The notes under the pieces were generated by a model. That model ran no database searches, was not told where the DNA came from, and saw only the letters and a list, made by a program, of their open reading frames with translations. 64,000 bases of DNA from an uncultured Sphingomonadaceae bacterium (GTDB taxonomy: Bacteria; Pseudomonadota; Alphaproteobacteria; Sphingomonadales; Sphingomonadaceae), in the NCBI GenBank assembly GCA_947495985.1, contig CANMBD010000003.1:62001-126000 (forward strand), in the 5' to 3' direction. The position numbers and the translations under genes are program-made. Below, in pieces: positions 8,566 to 17,569 of the stretch (its first letter is position 1; each line of letters begins with the position of its first letter).

Positions 8566-9207
8566 TTATGTTCTATTGCCTGGAGCGAAATTTGTTGATT
8601 GGCAACTGGGTCGGGACGACACTTGTTCGTACCAGCGGGTCAGATTGTCGAGACCATCAGCCGGCTTCAGGCCCACCAATGAAGCTGCGAAATCGACGCC
8701 CGTGAGCAATGTGATATCGGCGATCGTGAATCGTTCGCCCGCAACAAATTCATAATCGGCAAATTCCTTGTCCAGGCGATCGAAATATTGATGCGTTCGT
8801 TCATCACTTTGGGCCTTTGCCTCGGGAATCGGTTTTATCAGTCCCATAGCGGCCACGATCGGGCCGTTGATCCATGAGATGGATATTTCGCGCCAAAACT
8901 CAAACTCCATCTGCCGATTTCGCGCCTCGATATGGCCCTGTTCGAAAGCATCCCGACCGAACAGATTTGGTTCGGGCTCAATGACCTCGAGATAGCGACA
9001 AATGGCAACCGATTCCGGGATGCATCGGCCATCATCCAATTCCAATACGGGGATTTTACCACTTGGATTTTTCCGGAGAAAGTCAGGAGCCTTGTGCTCC
9101 CTTTTGGTCAGATCGCAATGCACCAGTTCCAGATCAATTCCCTTTTCCGCGGCAAATATTTTCACGCGCCTGGGATTTGGAGCGCCGGAATAGTCATATA
9201 ATTTCAT
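8566..9207 (-). CDS. Glutathione S-transferase
   Basis: The 213-residue protein has a thioredoxin-fold GST N-terminus (YDYSGAPNPRRVKIFAAEKG, then GKIPVLELDDG and PESVAICRYLE for glutathione binding) and a helical C-terminal domain. It likely conjugates glutathione to, or isomerises, an electrophilic intermediate. The ATG at 9207 was chosen because AAGGAG lies 9 bases upstream; the GTG at 9216 touches that site. It sits in a minus-strand run: exported hydrolase (9223), this gene, hydrolase-flavin reductase fusion. Confidence 0.88.
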   Translation of the reverse strand: MKLYDYSGAPNPRRVKIFAAEKGIDLELVHCDLTKREHKAPDFLRKNPSGKIPVLELDDGRCIPESVAICRYLEVIEPEPNLFGRDAFEQGHIEARNRQMEFEFWREISISWINGPIVAAMGLIKPIPEAKAQSDERTHQYFDRLDKEFADYEFVAGERFTIADITLLTGVDFAASLVGLKPADGLDNLTRWYEQVSSRPSCQSTNFAPGNRT

Positions 9208-9222
9208 TGCAAACACTCCTTG

Positions 9223-10563
9223 TTATTCCGCGGCATTGGCTTGGCGCAATTCCAGGCCGGCTGCCCAGCGGCGCTGAAACCCGCGCCAATATCCTGCTTC
9301 TTCCGGCCCGGCGAGCTTGCCATTAAGTTGCTCACCAAAGCCGACAGGCCAGTCTGCCTGGTTTGAATCAACTGTGGGAACGTTCAGATAATTTGCCTTG
9401 TCGTCATCACCTTTCAGCTTCCAGTCCAGAAATGCAGTCACGAAATGTTGGTTGATGACGTTCAGACGGTCACTCCGCCACACTGGCTCTTTCAAGAATT
9501 CCAGCGCACTGAAAATCATGTCGTCACTGACTTCGAATTGATTGCCGACAATATTATGGCGCGCTTCCCGGTAGGCCAGCAGATAGCGGTCGCTGTTCTT
9601 CATATTGTCAAAAAGCCAAGTCACGCCTTCGTCATAGTTTACGATATCGTCCTGATTACCTGAAATGATCAATGCAGGAACATTGATATTGCTCATCGTT
9701 TCCGCGCTCCAGGCCCGATTATCCGGCTGACCGCCCCAAGGCGCAAAAGCAACCAGGGCTTGAATGGGGAGTGGCTCAGTATTGGCGCGTTTCAGACTAT
9801 CCTGCGCCGTCTCAGGGATGTTGGACATCAGGTCGCTGTCAAAAACATAAGGCGCGCCGGCGGAAGCGATGGCGCCGTAACCACCCATTGAATATCCGAT
9901 CAGGCCCAGTTTTTCAGAGTCTATCAAAGAGGCATATCCCTCAGTGGCTCCGTTCGCTTCCTTTACAATCATGTCCATAATCTGTCGTTGGTCCAGTGTG
10001 CGGTCGACCAGCACATTGCCAAATGACAATATGGCAGAAGTGATACCGTCTGCCATCGCATCACCATGGTCAATCGAAGCAACCACATATCCCTGTGATG
10101 CTATATGTTCTCCCAAATTGCTGAACTGGGTACTCCAGCCGCCATAGCCATGCGACATCAGTACGAACGGGAACTTCTCGCCTGTGAGGGGCGCTGCATC
10201 AGAAACAGCAATGCCGTTGCTGACAATTTCAAACGGTTCTTTACCGGCAAGGTTCATCTGATGCACATATTGGGCCGCCTGGGCTTCGGTTTTTTCCCTG
10301 GCGGGATACCAGATCCGGACGGCAAGTTTGCGCTCCGTTGATTCCAGGTTCCCGGTCAATGCCCCCCAACCGGTTATCTTCGTCCGGTCGGCAAGCACAT
10401 ATTCCTTTTCTACGGTACCGATAGGGTAATCACCAGTGCGGCCAAGTTCGGGAGCCTCGCCAAGCTGTCCCGGGTGGACAGTTGGGGAAATAACGTAAGC
10501 GGTTGCCCCCACCCCAATGGCCAAAAGGGCCACAAAACCGACGAAAATATGCCGCTTCTTCAT
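9223..10563 (-). CDS. Exported alpha/beta hydrolase, PAF-acetylhydrolase-like
   Basis: The 446-residue protein has an N-terminal membrane or signal segment (about residues 5-25) and an alpha/beta hydrolase core like dienelactone hydrolases and PAF-acetylhydrolase type II. The oxyanion region is FVLMSHGYGG, the elbow GYSMGG near residue 220, the Asp in SGNQDD near 305 and the His in REARHNIVG near 335. The export signal puts it in the periplasm or on the inner membrane. It is divergent from the Coq4-like gene, with an ACGGT-core box between them. Confidence 0.82.
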   Translation of the reverse strand: MKKRHIFVGFVALLAIGVGATAYVISPTVHPGQLGEAPELGRTGDYPIGTVEKEYVLADRTKITGWGALTGNLESTERKLAVRIWYPAREKTEAQAAQYVHQMNLAGKEPFEIVSNGIAVSDAAPLTGEKFPFVLMSHGYGGWSTQFSNLGEHIASQGYVVASIDHGDAMADGITSAILSFGNVLVDRTLDQRQIMDMIVKEANGATEGYASLIDSEKLGLIGYSMGGYGAIASAGAPYVFDSDLMSNIPETAQDSLKRANTEPLPIQALVAFAPWGGQPDNRAWSAETMSNINVPALIISGNQDDIVNYDEGVTWLFDNMKNSDRYLLAYREARHNIVGNQFEVSDDMIFSALEFLKEPVWRSDRLNVINQHFVTAFLDWKLKGDDDKANYLNVPTVDSNQADWPVGFGEQLNGKLAGPEEAGYWRGFQRRWAAGLELRQANAAE

Positions 10564-10628
10564 ATGTTATTTCCTTTGTTCTTAGTCCGTATCTTAGGAC
10601 CTTATTCCGGTTCCAGCAGGCTGTCTAT

Positions 10629-10666
10629 TGACACAACCGGAATGCTATTATTATATAAACCGTAAA
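10629..10666. promoter_or_regulatory. Promoter and ACGGT-core box between divergent genes
   Basis: On the plus strand, TTGACA (10629-10634) is followed after about 17-18 bases by TTATAT/TATATA, a plausible promoter for the Coq4-like gene. Overlapping it, 10645-10666 reads on the minus strand as TTTACGGTTTATATAATA. Close copies are at 13118-13140, 19139-19159 and 21674-21696, so it is probably a repressor site. Confidence 0.6.
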
Positions 10667-10703
10667 TTAAAATCAAGCAATCGCAGATTGTAAAGGAATA
10701 AAA

Positions 10704-11435
10704 ATGCCGAAATTGGATCGCGAATTTGCGGAAAAATTCCTGACCTCCCTGGACGATTACGATGCCTATGGTGTGCACCTGCTCTTTAACGATTGGTGGG
10801 AGAAAGCCCCTCACGATGCTATTGAAAAATATGTCGCAGCCATAGAAGACCATCCTGATCAAGGGCCGCTTGCAAAGCAACGCTGGCTCGCACCCCCTGT
10901 TGACATGGAGAGACTGGAAGGCTGCGGTCCCGGCACTCTCGGTGAAGCCTATCACAGGTTCATTGTCGACAATGAACTGGGAGAACAATTAGCCGTTGGC
11001 TATCGCGAGTTGCATGAAGAGATAAAGAGCGATGGCAGGTTGCAGCGAATGCCTGATGTGATCCAGTACAAAGTGCTGCGGGGATATCAGACACATGACA
11101 TGCACCATGTGCTGACCGGCTATGATCCGGATCCGGTTGGAGAGATCGCGCTTCAGGCTTTTGGACTGGCGCAAATGAGCTACCCGTATGCGGGTATGTG
11201 GATCGCTGTGGTCACGGCTCATATGACCTATTTGGAACCCGACCTTATGAAGCCGGCAATGGATGCGATTTCCGATGGTTGGACTTTTGGCCGGGAGGCC
11301 AAAAACCTCCAATTTGTACATTTTGAGCATCAGTTTGATCGTCCACTAGAAGAAATCCAGATCGAATATGGCCTGTACCCACGCTGTTTGCGCCTGGACA
11401 ACAGCAACACTGACGCAGGCCTTGTTGCTGCATAA
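10704..11435 (+). CDS. Coq4-like protein
   Basis: The 243-residue protein matches the Coq4 family: the core YQTHDMHHVLTGYDPDPVGE (about residues 133-152) has the HD-x-x-H...E metal-binding pattern, followed by LQAFGLAQ and a C-terminal GLYPRC segment. True Coq4 acts in ubiquinone assembly, recently assigned oxidative decarboxylation and hydroxylation at ring C1. Here it sits inside a catabolic block with its own operator box and a TetR downstream, so a role on an imported substrate is possible. That role is inference. Confidence 0.8.
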   Translation: MPKLDREFAEKFLTSLDDYDAYGVHLLFNDWWEKAPHDAIEKYVAAIEDHPDQGPLAKQRWLAPPVDMERLEGCGPGTLGEAYHRFIVDNELGEQLAVGYRELHEEIKSDGRLQRMPDVIQYKVLRGYQTHDMHHVLTGYDPDPVGEIALQAFGLAQMSYPYAGMWIAVVTAHMTYLEPDLMKPAMDAISDGWTFGREAKNLQFVHFEHQFDRPLEEIQIEYGLYPRCLRLDNSNTDAGLVAA

Positions 11436-11556
11436 TCTCGAAGCTGGCGCCTCAGCAAAATTGCGGGGCAAAACTGTTGAAAATAATTGTACCATCGATG
11501 CGCTTATTGTAATAATACGACCACAATTATAATTGAATGACAGGTTGGAGTTTCAA

Positions 11557-12207
11557 TTGTCAGTCACCGAAAAAAACAAAAAACAGAAAAACCGCAGACT
11601 CAGTCCGGAAGTTCGCAAAAATATTATCTTGGACAAGACCGCCGAGTTGATCGCCAAGGAAGGCGTATCGGCCGTGTCCATGGAGCGCGTTTCAAGAGAG
11701 GTCGGTGTCAGCAAGCCTTTAATCTATGTCTATTTCCCTAACCAGACAAAACTGCTCGGGGCATTGCTGATCCGCGAACAGAACAAACTCATCGATCTGC
11801 AAGCGCAGGCAGTGGCCGAGGCTTCGGACTTTGAGGATTATATCCGCCGGACCACCCACACATATCTGAAGCACGTTGATGAGACGGGTGACCATATACA
11901 GCGGCTGATGCGCGAACCATCGGTCGCCGAGGTGTTTGAAGAGTTTGATCGCAAGGATAGACAGCGAGTGGTCGAAACGCTTTCAAAGAAAGTGTCAAAA
12001 ACTTTCGATATTCCTCCGAAAACAGCGGCACTGGCTACGGAAATTGCGATGGGCATGACAGGAGCAGCTGGCGACATGATCGCGCGGGGTGTCGCCAGTC
12101 GAAAGCGCATTGAAGAAATAACACTCAATCTGGCAATGGGCAGTATAGGAGCCATGAAAGACAATTACAGTCGGCAAGTCAGGAAGACGCCCCGCAAATC
12201 TGCCTGA
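11557..12207 (+). CDS. TetR family regulator (RLSPE type)
   Basis: The 216-residue protein has a basic lead (KNRRLSPEVRK), a TetR helix-turn-helix (SMERVSREVGVSKPLIYVYF, about residues 38-60) and a helical effector domain. A TTG start at 11557 is proposed because GGAG lies 6 bases before it; a TTG at 11533 would add 8 residues but has no ribosome site. It resembles the TetRs at 26103 and 47335. It probably controls the divergent and adjacent catabolic genes. Confidence 0.88.
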   Translation: MSVTEKNKKQKNRRLSPEVRKNIILDKTAELIAKEGVSAVSMERVSREVGVSKPLIYVYFPNQTKLLGALLIREQNKLIDLQAQAVAEASDFEDYIRRTTHTYLKHVDETGDHIQRLMREPSVAEVFEEFDRKDRQRVVETLSKKVSKTFDIPPKTAALATEIAMGMTGAAGDMIARGVASRKRIEEITLNLAMGSIGAMKDNYSRQVRKTPRKSA

Positions 12208-12224
12208 TGAGCAAATTTGGCCAG

Positions 12225-12995
12225 CTACTGTGCCTTTAATCCACCATCTACCGGTATGATCGCACCATTCACAAACGAAGAACTGTCGCTGGCCAGAAAG
12301 GCTATCACATCGGCGATTTCCGAAGGATCTGCATAACGTCCCAACGGAATCATATCAGTAAAATACCCACGTATTTCCCTTATCTCTGCTTGGGTTTTTT
12401 CTATTTCCAGGCTCTGCATCATTTGCGTTTCGGTCATCGCAGGGCAGATTGCATTGACCCGAATATTCCGCGAAGCAAGCTCAGAAGCGCCAACCTTCGT
12501 CATACCAATAACGGCATGTTTGCTTGCGTTATATGCGAACAGCCTTTGTCCGCCGCCCATCCCTGAAACGGATGATATATTAACAATTGAACCTCCATCG
12601 TTCATCATGCTCACCCCATATTTCATTCCCAGAAACACACCGCGACAGTTCACGCGCATGACATTGTCGAAGTCATCGTCGGGATAATCTTCCAGCAGAC
12701 TGCTTGGTCCGGATATTCCTGCATTGTTGATGACGATGTCGAGCGATCCGGACATCTCTCCAATCAACCTCCTGACCTTGTCCCATGTGGTTTTATTGGC
12801 AACATCTCCGGCGACCGGAACTGCAATTGTTCGGTTGGCTTCAATTTTCGACGCAGCATCTCGAAGCAAAGAAGAATCGATATCCATTAAAACAATATTC
12901 GCGCCTTCAGCCGCGAACTTCTTGACTGTCGCCAGACCAATACCTTGTGCTGCGCCGGTTACGAGAACTGTTTTGTCTCTAAATTGCGTTGCCAT
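12225..12995 (-). CDS. SDR family NAD(P) oxidoreductase
   Basis: The 256-residue classical short-chain dehydrogenase has the cofactor motif TGAAQGIG near residue 14, NNAG near 90, the catalytic Ser in NISSVSG and the YNASK pair near residue 155. The C-terminal PVDGGL is typical. It would interconvert an alcohol and a ketone. It is divergent from the TonB receptor; the shared intergenic region has two ACGGT/TGACGG-type boxes. Confidence 0.9.
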   Translation of the reverse strand: MATQFRDKTVLVTGAAQGIGLATVKKFAAEGANIVLMDIDSSLLRDAASKIEANRTIAVPVAGDVANKTTWDKVRRLIGEMSGSLDIVINNAGISGPSSLLEDYPDDDFDNVMRVNCRGVFLGMKYGVSMMNDGGSIVNISSVSGMGGGQRLFAYNASKHAVIGMTKVGASELASRNIRVNAICPAMTETQMMQSLEIEKTQAEIREIRGYFTDMIPLGRYADPSEIADVIAFLASDSSSFVNGAIIPVDGGLKAQ

Positions 12996-13037
12996 AGTTC
13001 AATGCGCTTTCCCTTCAGATCCTTTGTCGCTGTCGCA

Positions 13038-13062
13038 TATTATTATAGCGTCCGTCAATTAA
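13038..13062. promoter_or_regulatory. TTGACGG box upstream of the SDR gene
   Basis: On the minus strand this reads TAATTGACGG, five bases, then TATAATAATAT. It is a variant of the AT-rich ACGGT-core box, 43 bases upstream of the SDR start. Confidence 0.45.
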
Positions 13063-13117
13063 GAGTCGGTTGTCCGGAGCTTCCCTATGGCGAATATGTC
13101 ACATATCCGCCATTTTT

Positions 13118-13140
13118 AACTGACGGTCTATATAATTAAA
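13118..13140. promoter_or_regulatory. ACGGT-core box upstream of the TonB receptor
   Basis: The plus strand contains CTGACGGTCTATATAATTAA, matching the boxes at 10645, 19139 and 21674 when those are read on the minus strand. A TATAAT (13159-13164) lies just downstream as a possible -10. Confidence 0.55.
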
Positions 13141-13235
13141 TTGACTAGTGAGAATTCGTATAATAGAAATCTAAGTCCATCAACGCCGTCAGCAGACCAA
13201 GATCGCTGTCGAGAAAAGTTGCAGGGGAGGAAAAT

Positions 13236-15530
13236 ATGAAACTTACTAGGAAGAAAATATTGGCGGCGGTGCTAGCCACCACCTCATTACCCGTCACGCC
13301 GCTAATAGCTCAAGTCAACGGTGACGAGCAGGCCGGAGAAGATCAGTCCGCCGATTCAAGTGTCATTGTTGTTACTGCAAGGAAGACGGCAGAATCCCTC
13401 TTCGAAACGCCTGTCGCAGTATCCGTGATCTCAGAAGAATTTTTGGAGCGAACCGGTTTTGTGGAGGTCGGCGATATCGTTCGTTTTGTTCCCGGGTTTG
13501 ACTTGACCCCACTCAACACGACGCGGGCGACAGGTTCCAAGATCCGCGGTATTTCAACATTCAGTTTCAGTGACGGATTTGAATCCAGTGTCGCAACCGT
13601 TATCGACGGTGTTGTCCTTGGCCGCGAAGCGCAAGGGTTTTTTGACTTTGTTGATGTTGAGTCGATCGAAGTCATCAAGGGGCCGCAGGGCACGCTGTTT
13701 GGGAAAAATGCCTCTGCTGGCGTGATCAATATCAGGACCAAAGCACCGGAATTTGAATTTGGCGGCAAAGCCGACATTTCCTATGGGACCTTCGACGAGA
13801 TCAAGATCCGCGGTACGGTCACCGGCCCGCTGGTCGAGGACAAGCTCGCGGCCCGCATCAGCGGAACATACAACACAAGGGATGGCGTCTATGACAACCC
13901 CATTCCTGGAGAAGCGGATCTGAACGACAAGGAACAACTGTCCTTGCGCGCAAAACTCCTTTTCAAGCCCAATGAAGATTTGAACATCACGCTGGCAGGT
14001 GACTATGTCACAGAAGAGAATAACTGCTGCCTTCCGACCTATCGGGTCGCGGGTGATCCTTCACCGGCCATACTCTTTGCGCTGAACCCCGGTGCGGTCC
14101 AGTTACAGGATGCGCTTGCAGAATTCGGCGTCGTCCCGGGACCCGGAAATCGATCGGTGCCCGTTTTCGACGAAAATATCCTCCAGGAATCGGAAGCCTA
14201 TGGTCTCGCACTGACGGTCGAACAGGAGTTGGGCGATCTAACTCTGACGTCCATCTCGTCATGGCGGCACTGGGAGATCGACGAGTTTAATGAAGCGGAT
14301 GGTGTTTCCAACTCCAATGTCAACAATCGCAATGGTACCGTTTCTTCTACCGATCAGTACAGTCAGGAACTGCGGCTGGACGGCAAAGTCACCGATAATG
14401 TTTCGATTGTTGCAGGCCTGTTCTATTTTCATCAGGATCTGGATGCACAGGGCCAGGTTGATATTGAGCTGGCGCTTCCCTTTCCGCCATTTTTCAACGT
14501 ACGTACAAATGCCGATCGTACAGTCGAAACCGACAGTTTTGCAATTTTCGGCGAAACGACGGTGGATGTTACAGATAAGTTGTCGCTCGTGCTGGGCGGC
14601 CGCTACACGAACGAGAAGCTCGATGCGACCTATACACGCGTCGCGAGCCCGATCCTTCAGGGCGCACCTTTTGGTGCCTTTTTTGGAGCGGACGTAACCG
14701 GTAGCCAAAGAGTGACGGATGAAAATCTCTCCGGTCGGGTGATTGGTCGCTATATCTGGTCCGATCAGGTAATGACCTATTTGTCTTGGTCGCGTGGGTA
14801 TAAAGGTCCCGGAATTGACGTTGCAGAAAGCGTCAATGTGGCCGCGATAACGACTCCAGGCGGCCTGCCGGTCTTGCCCCCGGAAATTCCCACACTTTGG
14901 GAGGCCGGCATCCGGGCTAACCTGTTTGATGATGCGCTTGCTGTGAATGTTGCGCTCTATCATCAGGATGTTCGGGATGTTCAGGGGATTGCAACCGATG
15001 CCAACGGAGTCACTCTCAACCTCTCGATCGACAAGATCAGGGCCAAGGGCATTGAAGCGGATTTTTTTCTTCGGCCCGCCGCATTGCCGGGATTTTCATT
15101 GTCCGGGAGCTTCACCTATAATGACATCGAGATTAACGAGTTTGCCGCCCGGCCTGACCTCGTCGGGATTCGCTATCGTGACAATCCCCGATTCTTCTAT
15201 TCGATTGTAGGCGACTACCGGACAAGTCTGGGCAATTCCGACCTCGAAGGGTTCCTGCGCGGTGAATGGACTTGGCAATCTTCAAAGAACACAAGTTTAG
15301 TCAGAGAGCCCACCACTTTTGTTGACTCGTACGGATTGTTGAATCTTCGTGTCGGCTTGGATGGTCCCGATGGTCGCTACGGCATCACCTTCTCGGTCGA
15401 GAATGTTTTCGACAAAGATTATGAGCATTTCATTTTTGGCTCTACATTCAACGCTCTGGACGGAACAACCCGATCGCAGTTCCTGGGCGAAGAACGCACC
15501 TGGAATGTGACTCTGAGAACCAAATTCTGA
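13236..15530 (+). CDS. TonB-dependent receptor
   Basis: The 764-residue protein has a signal peptide (MKLTRKK start, cleavage near residue 27), a TonB box (VIVVTARK, about residues 42-50), a plug domain (IEVIKGPQGTLFGKNASAG near residue 145) and a 22-strand-type barrel ending in TKF. GGGGAGG precedes the ATG. It imports a substrate across the outer membrane using TonB energy. Its place in the block suggests it carries the compound degraded by the neighbours rather than iron; the substrate is not shown by the sequence. A hairpin terminator follows. Confidence 0.93.
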   Translation: MKLTRKKILAAVLATTSLPVTPLIAQVNGDEQAGEDQSADSSVIVVTARKTAESLFETPVAVSVISEEFLERTGFVEVGDIVRFVPGFDLTPLNTTRATGSKIRGISTFSFSDGFESSVATVIDGVVLGREAQGFFDFVDVESIEVIKGPQGTLFGKNASAGVINIRTKAPEFEFGGKADISYGTFDEIKIRGTVTGPLVEDKLAARISGTYNTRDGVYDNPIPGEADLNDKEQLSLRAKLLFKPNEDLNITLAGDYVTEENNCCLPTYRVAGDPSPAILFALNPGAVQLQDALAEFGVVPGPGNRSVPVFDENILQESEAYGLALTVEQELGDLTLTSISSWRHWEIDEFNEADGVSNSNVNNRNGTVSSTDQYSQELRLDGKVTDNVSIVAGLFYFHQDLDAQGQVDIELALPFPPFFNVRTNADRTVETDSFAIFGETTVDVTDKLSLVLGGRYTNEKLDATYTRVASPILQGAPFGAFFGADVTGSQRVTDENLSGRVIGRYIWSDQVMTYLSWSRGYKGPGIDVAESVNVAAITTPGGLPVLPPEIPTLWEAGIRANLFDDALAVNVALYHQDVRDVQGIATDANGVTLNLSIDKIRAKGIEADFFLRPAALPGFSLSGSFTYNDIEINEFAARPDLVGIRYRDNPRFFYSIVGDYRTSLGNSDLEGFLRGEWTWQSSKNTSLVREPTTFVDSYGLLNLRVGLDGPDGRYGITFSVENVFDKDYEHFIFGSTFNALDGTTRSQFLGEERTWNVTLRTKF

Positions 15531-15546
15531 TCGCCAGGGGGCGTAT

Positions 15547-15606
15547 GTGACGCTGCAAACCGGTAAATACTCTCCCAAGATAGCTGGTTGCAGCGTCACG
15601 ATTTTT
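15547..15606 (+). terminator. Terminator after the TonB receptor
   Basis: A 12-bp perfect inverted repeat (GTGACGCTGCAA at 15547-15558, complement at 15588-15599) with a long loop, followed by GATTTTT. Confidence 0.65.
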
Positions 15607-15620
15607 GAAAGCGGTCCGAT

Positions 15621-16565
15621 ATGATTGCCGGGCTGCATCATATTGGATTGGGCGTTGCTGATTTGGACAATGCCATTGGCTTTTTTGAAAATGTTGCCGG
15701 CTTTTCAGCTGTGTCGCAGCATGCACTGGATGCAGATAGCCCTTTGCGAGATGCCCTTGGTGCAGGAAGCGTTGCTATCGAGGTCGCGCTGATCGCAGGC
15801 CCCAATGGATACATCCAGTGCGCGGCAGTTGCATCGGCAGACAGTCCCAAAGGCCGAGCCGCTCCGCCTATTAACACATCTGGTATTCGCCATTTCTGCA
15901 TCCAGCATCAGGATTGCGATATGTTGGCCGATGGTGTCCGGAATGCGAATGGTAGTCTTGTAGCCGATCCGCTCGACTTGGGCACGGGCAATCAATATGC
16001 CTATGCTCGAGATGGCGAAGGCAATATCATCGAAATCGAAGGCCTTCCCTATGCGCCCGCAGAACAATCGACCTGGATCGGCCATATCGCGATAGTGACG
16101 CCTAAGCTGGATCGGATGATCGACTTCTACCGCACGCTTTTGGGAACCGACTTGCAGGGCCGTTCGATGGTGGGACCCGGGCCACGATCTGACAAGATGG
16201 GCGGCCTGAGCGACGCGCAGCTTGAAGGCGCATGGCTGCCAACGGACAATATGTTGCTCGAATTTTGGCAGTTTCATGCGCCGCTATCGCCGCCCAAGCA
16301 TAGGCACACGACGATGCTTGATCTGGGTTATACACATATCTGTCTGGAAACCGATGATCTGGACCATGACTTCGAGCAAATGATCGAGGCCGGTGCTACG
16401 GCGATATGCGAACCTGTTGAAACCTGCAATGCTCGCGTCCAGTTTGCGCGTGATCCTGACGGGAACATCATTGCGTTATTGGAGCCTCAGCAAGGTTTTT
16501 CCCAGACAATCAGAGCCCTAGATGATATTGGAATATGCAGCCGGACCGATGCATTGAGACAATAA
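15621..16565 (+). CDS. VOC family protein, two glyoxalase-fold domains
   Basis: The 314-residue protein has two VOC domains, about residues 1-145 and 150-290. Metal-ligand positions are present in both: GLHHIGLG, IRHFCIQ and NIIEIEG in the first, and IGHIAIV, YTHICLE and NIIALLE in the second (His, His, Glu pattern). This layout fits extradiol dioxygenases, isomerases or epimerases on aromatic or hydroxy-acid intermediates. It has no signal peptide, unlike the lipoprotein VOC proteins at 26806 and 37815. It is convergent with the MDR gene. Confidence 0.85.
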   Translation: MIAGLHHIGLGVADLDNAIGFFENVAGFSAVSQHALDADSPLRDALGAGSVAIEVALIAGPNGYIQCAAVASADSPKGRAAPPINTSGIRHFCIQHQDCDMLADGVRNANGSLVADPLDLGTGNQYAYARDGEGNIIEIEGLPYAPAEQSTWIGHIAIVTPKLDRMIDFYRTLLGTDLQGRSMVGPGPRSDKMGGLSDAQLEGAWLPTDNMLLEFWQFHAPLSPPKHRHTTMLDLGYTHICLETDDLDHDFEQMIEAGATAICEPVETCNARVQFARDPDGNIIALLEPQQGFSQTIRALDDIGICSRTDALRQ

Positions 16566-16567
16566 TA

Positions 16568-17569
16568 TCAGATTTTCAGCAATAGTTTGCCGTTATTCTT
16601 TCCGGCAAACAACATCTTCAAGATTGTCGGGAAGTTTTCTATCCCTTGTTCGATCTGATCGCGGAATTGCAATTTGCCTTCCTGATTCCATTTTATCAGA
16701 TCCGCCCGCGCCTTGTCATATTGCCCGGCAAAGTGAAAGTTCACATATCCCTGCATACGAGCAGCCTTGCCGATCAGGTTGAGATAATTGCGGGGCCCGT
16801 TCACGCTATCCAGATTGTCATATTCGCCTATGGCCCCGCAAATGACGATGCGCGAACCCAGTGCAATATTGTCCAGTGCAGCCTCCAGCGTCTCGCCTCC
16901 GACATTGTCAAAATAAACATCAATGCCGTCCGGGCATAAGGCTCTCATTCTGTTCGCAAGGGATTCCGATTTATAGTCGAGACAGGCATCCGCACCATAT
17001 TCTTCGACAACGCGGCTGCATTTTTCTGCTCCGCCAGCGATGCCGATAACCTTACAACCTTTCAGTCTCGCTATCTGGACGACGATATGACCGACGGCGC
17101 CGGCCGCGGCCGAAACGACGACCGTTTCCCCGTCCTTAAGCGCACCAACATCCAGCAATCCAAAATAGGCCGCAAGGCCCGTTCCACCCAGCCCACCAAG
17201 ATAGTGGCGGATATCGATATTGATGGACTCGAGCTTGATCACGTCCAACGTTGAACCAGAATAAACGGACTGGATACCAAACCGTCCCATCACCTTGTCA
17301 CCGACTTGAAAGTCAGCTGTTTTTGTTTCGACAATTTCCCCAATGCCACCAGATCGCATCAACTCACCGATCGCCATTGGCGGCACATAGCTTGTGATTT
17401 CCGACAGCCATGTGCGCATAGCTGGATCCACCGAACAATATTCCAGTGCCACGCGAATTTCGCCGTCATTCAGGGCTGGAACCGGTTCGCTGGCTATTGC
17501 AAAAGTGCGGTCGTCAATTGCTCCATCAGGGCGCTCTGCCAGTCTCACGGTGATGTTCTCTGCGGTCAC
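16568..17569 (-). CDS. NADP-dependent MDR oxidoreductase, CurA/PTGR-like
   Basis: The 333-residue protein is a zinc-independent medium-chain reductase of the curcumin or prostaglandin reductase type. It has the N-terminal catalytic fold, an AAAGAVG nucleotide-binding turn near residue 155, and IDVYFDNVGGE near 215. These enzymes reduce activated C=C bonds of enones. Its ATG overlaps the MFS stop codon (ATGA, 17566-17569), so the two are translationally coupled. Confidence 0.88.
   Translation of the reverse strand: MTAENITVRLAERPDGAIDDRTFAIASEPVPALNDGEIRVALEYCSVDPAMRTWLSEITSYVPPMAIGELMRSGGIGEIVETKTADFQVGDKVMGRFGIQSVYSGSTLDVIKLESINIDIRHYLGGLGGTGLAAYFGLLDVGALKDGETVVVSAAAGAVGHIVVQIARLKGCKVIGIAGGAEKCSRVVEEYGADACLDYKSESLANRMRALCPDGIDVYFDNVGGETLEAALDNIALGSRIVICGAIGEYDNLDSVNGPRNYLNLIGKAARMQGYVNFHFAGQYDKARADLIKWNQEGKLQFRDQIEQGIENFPTILKMLFAGKNNGKLLLKI

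Noticed and set aside
14259-14963. 234-codon minus-strand frame inside the TonB receptor
   Set aside because: It is a shadow of the receptor gene, with no independent signals.
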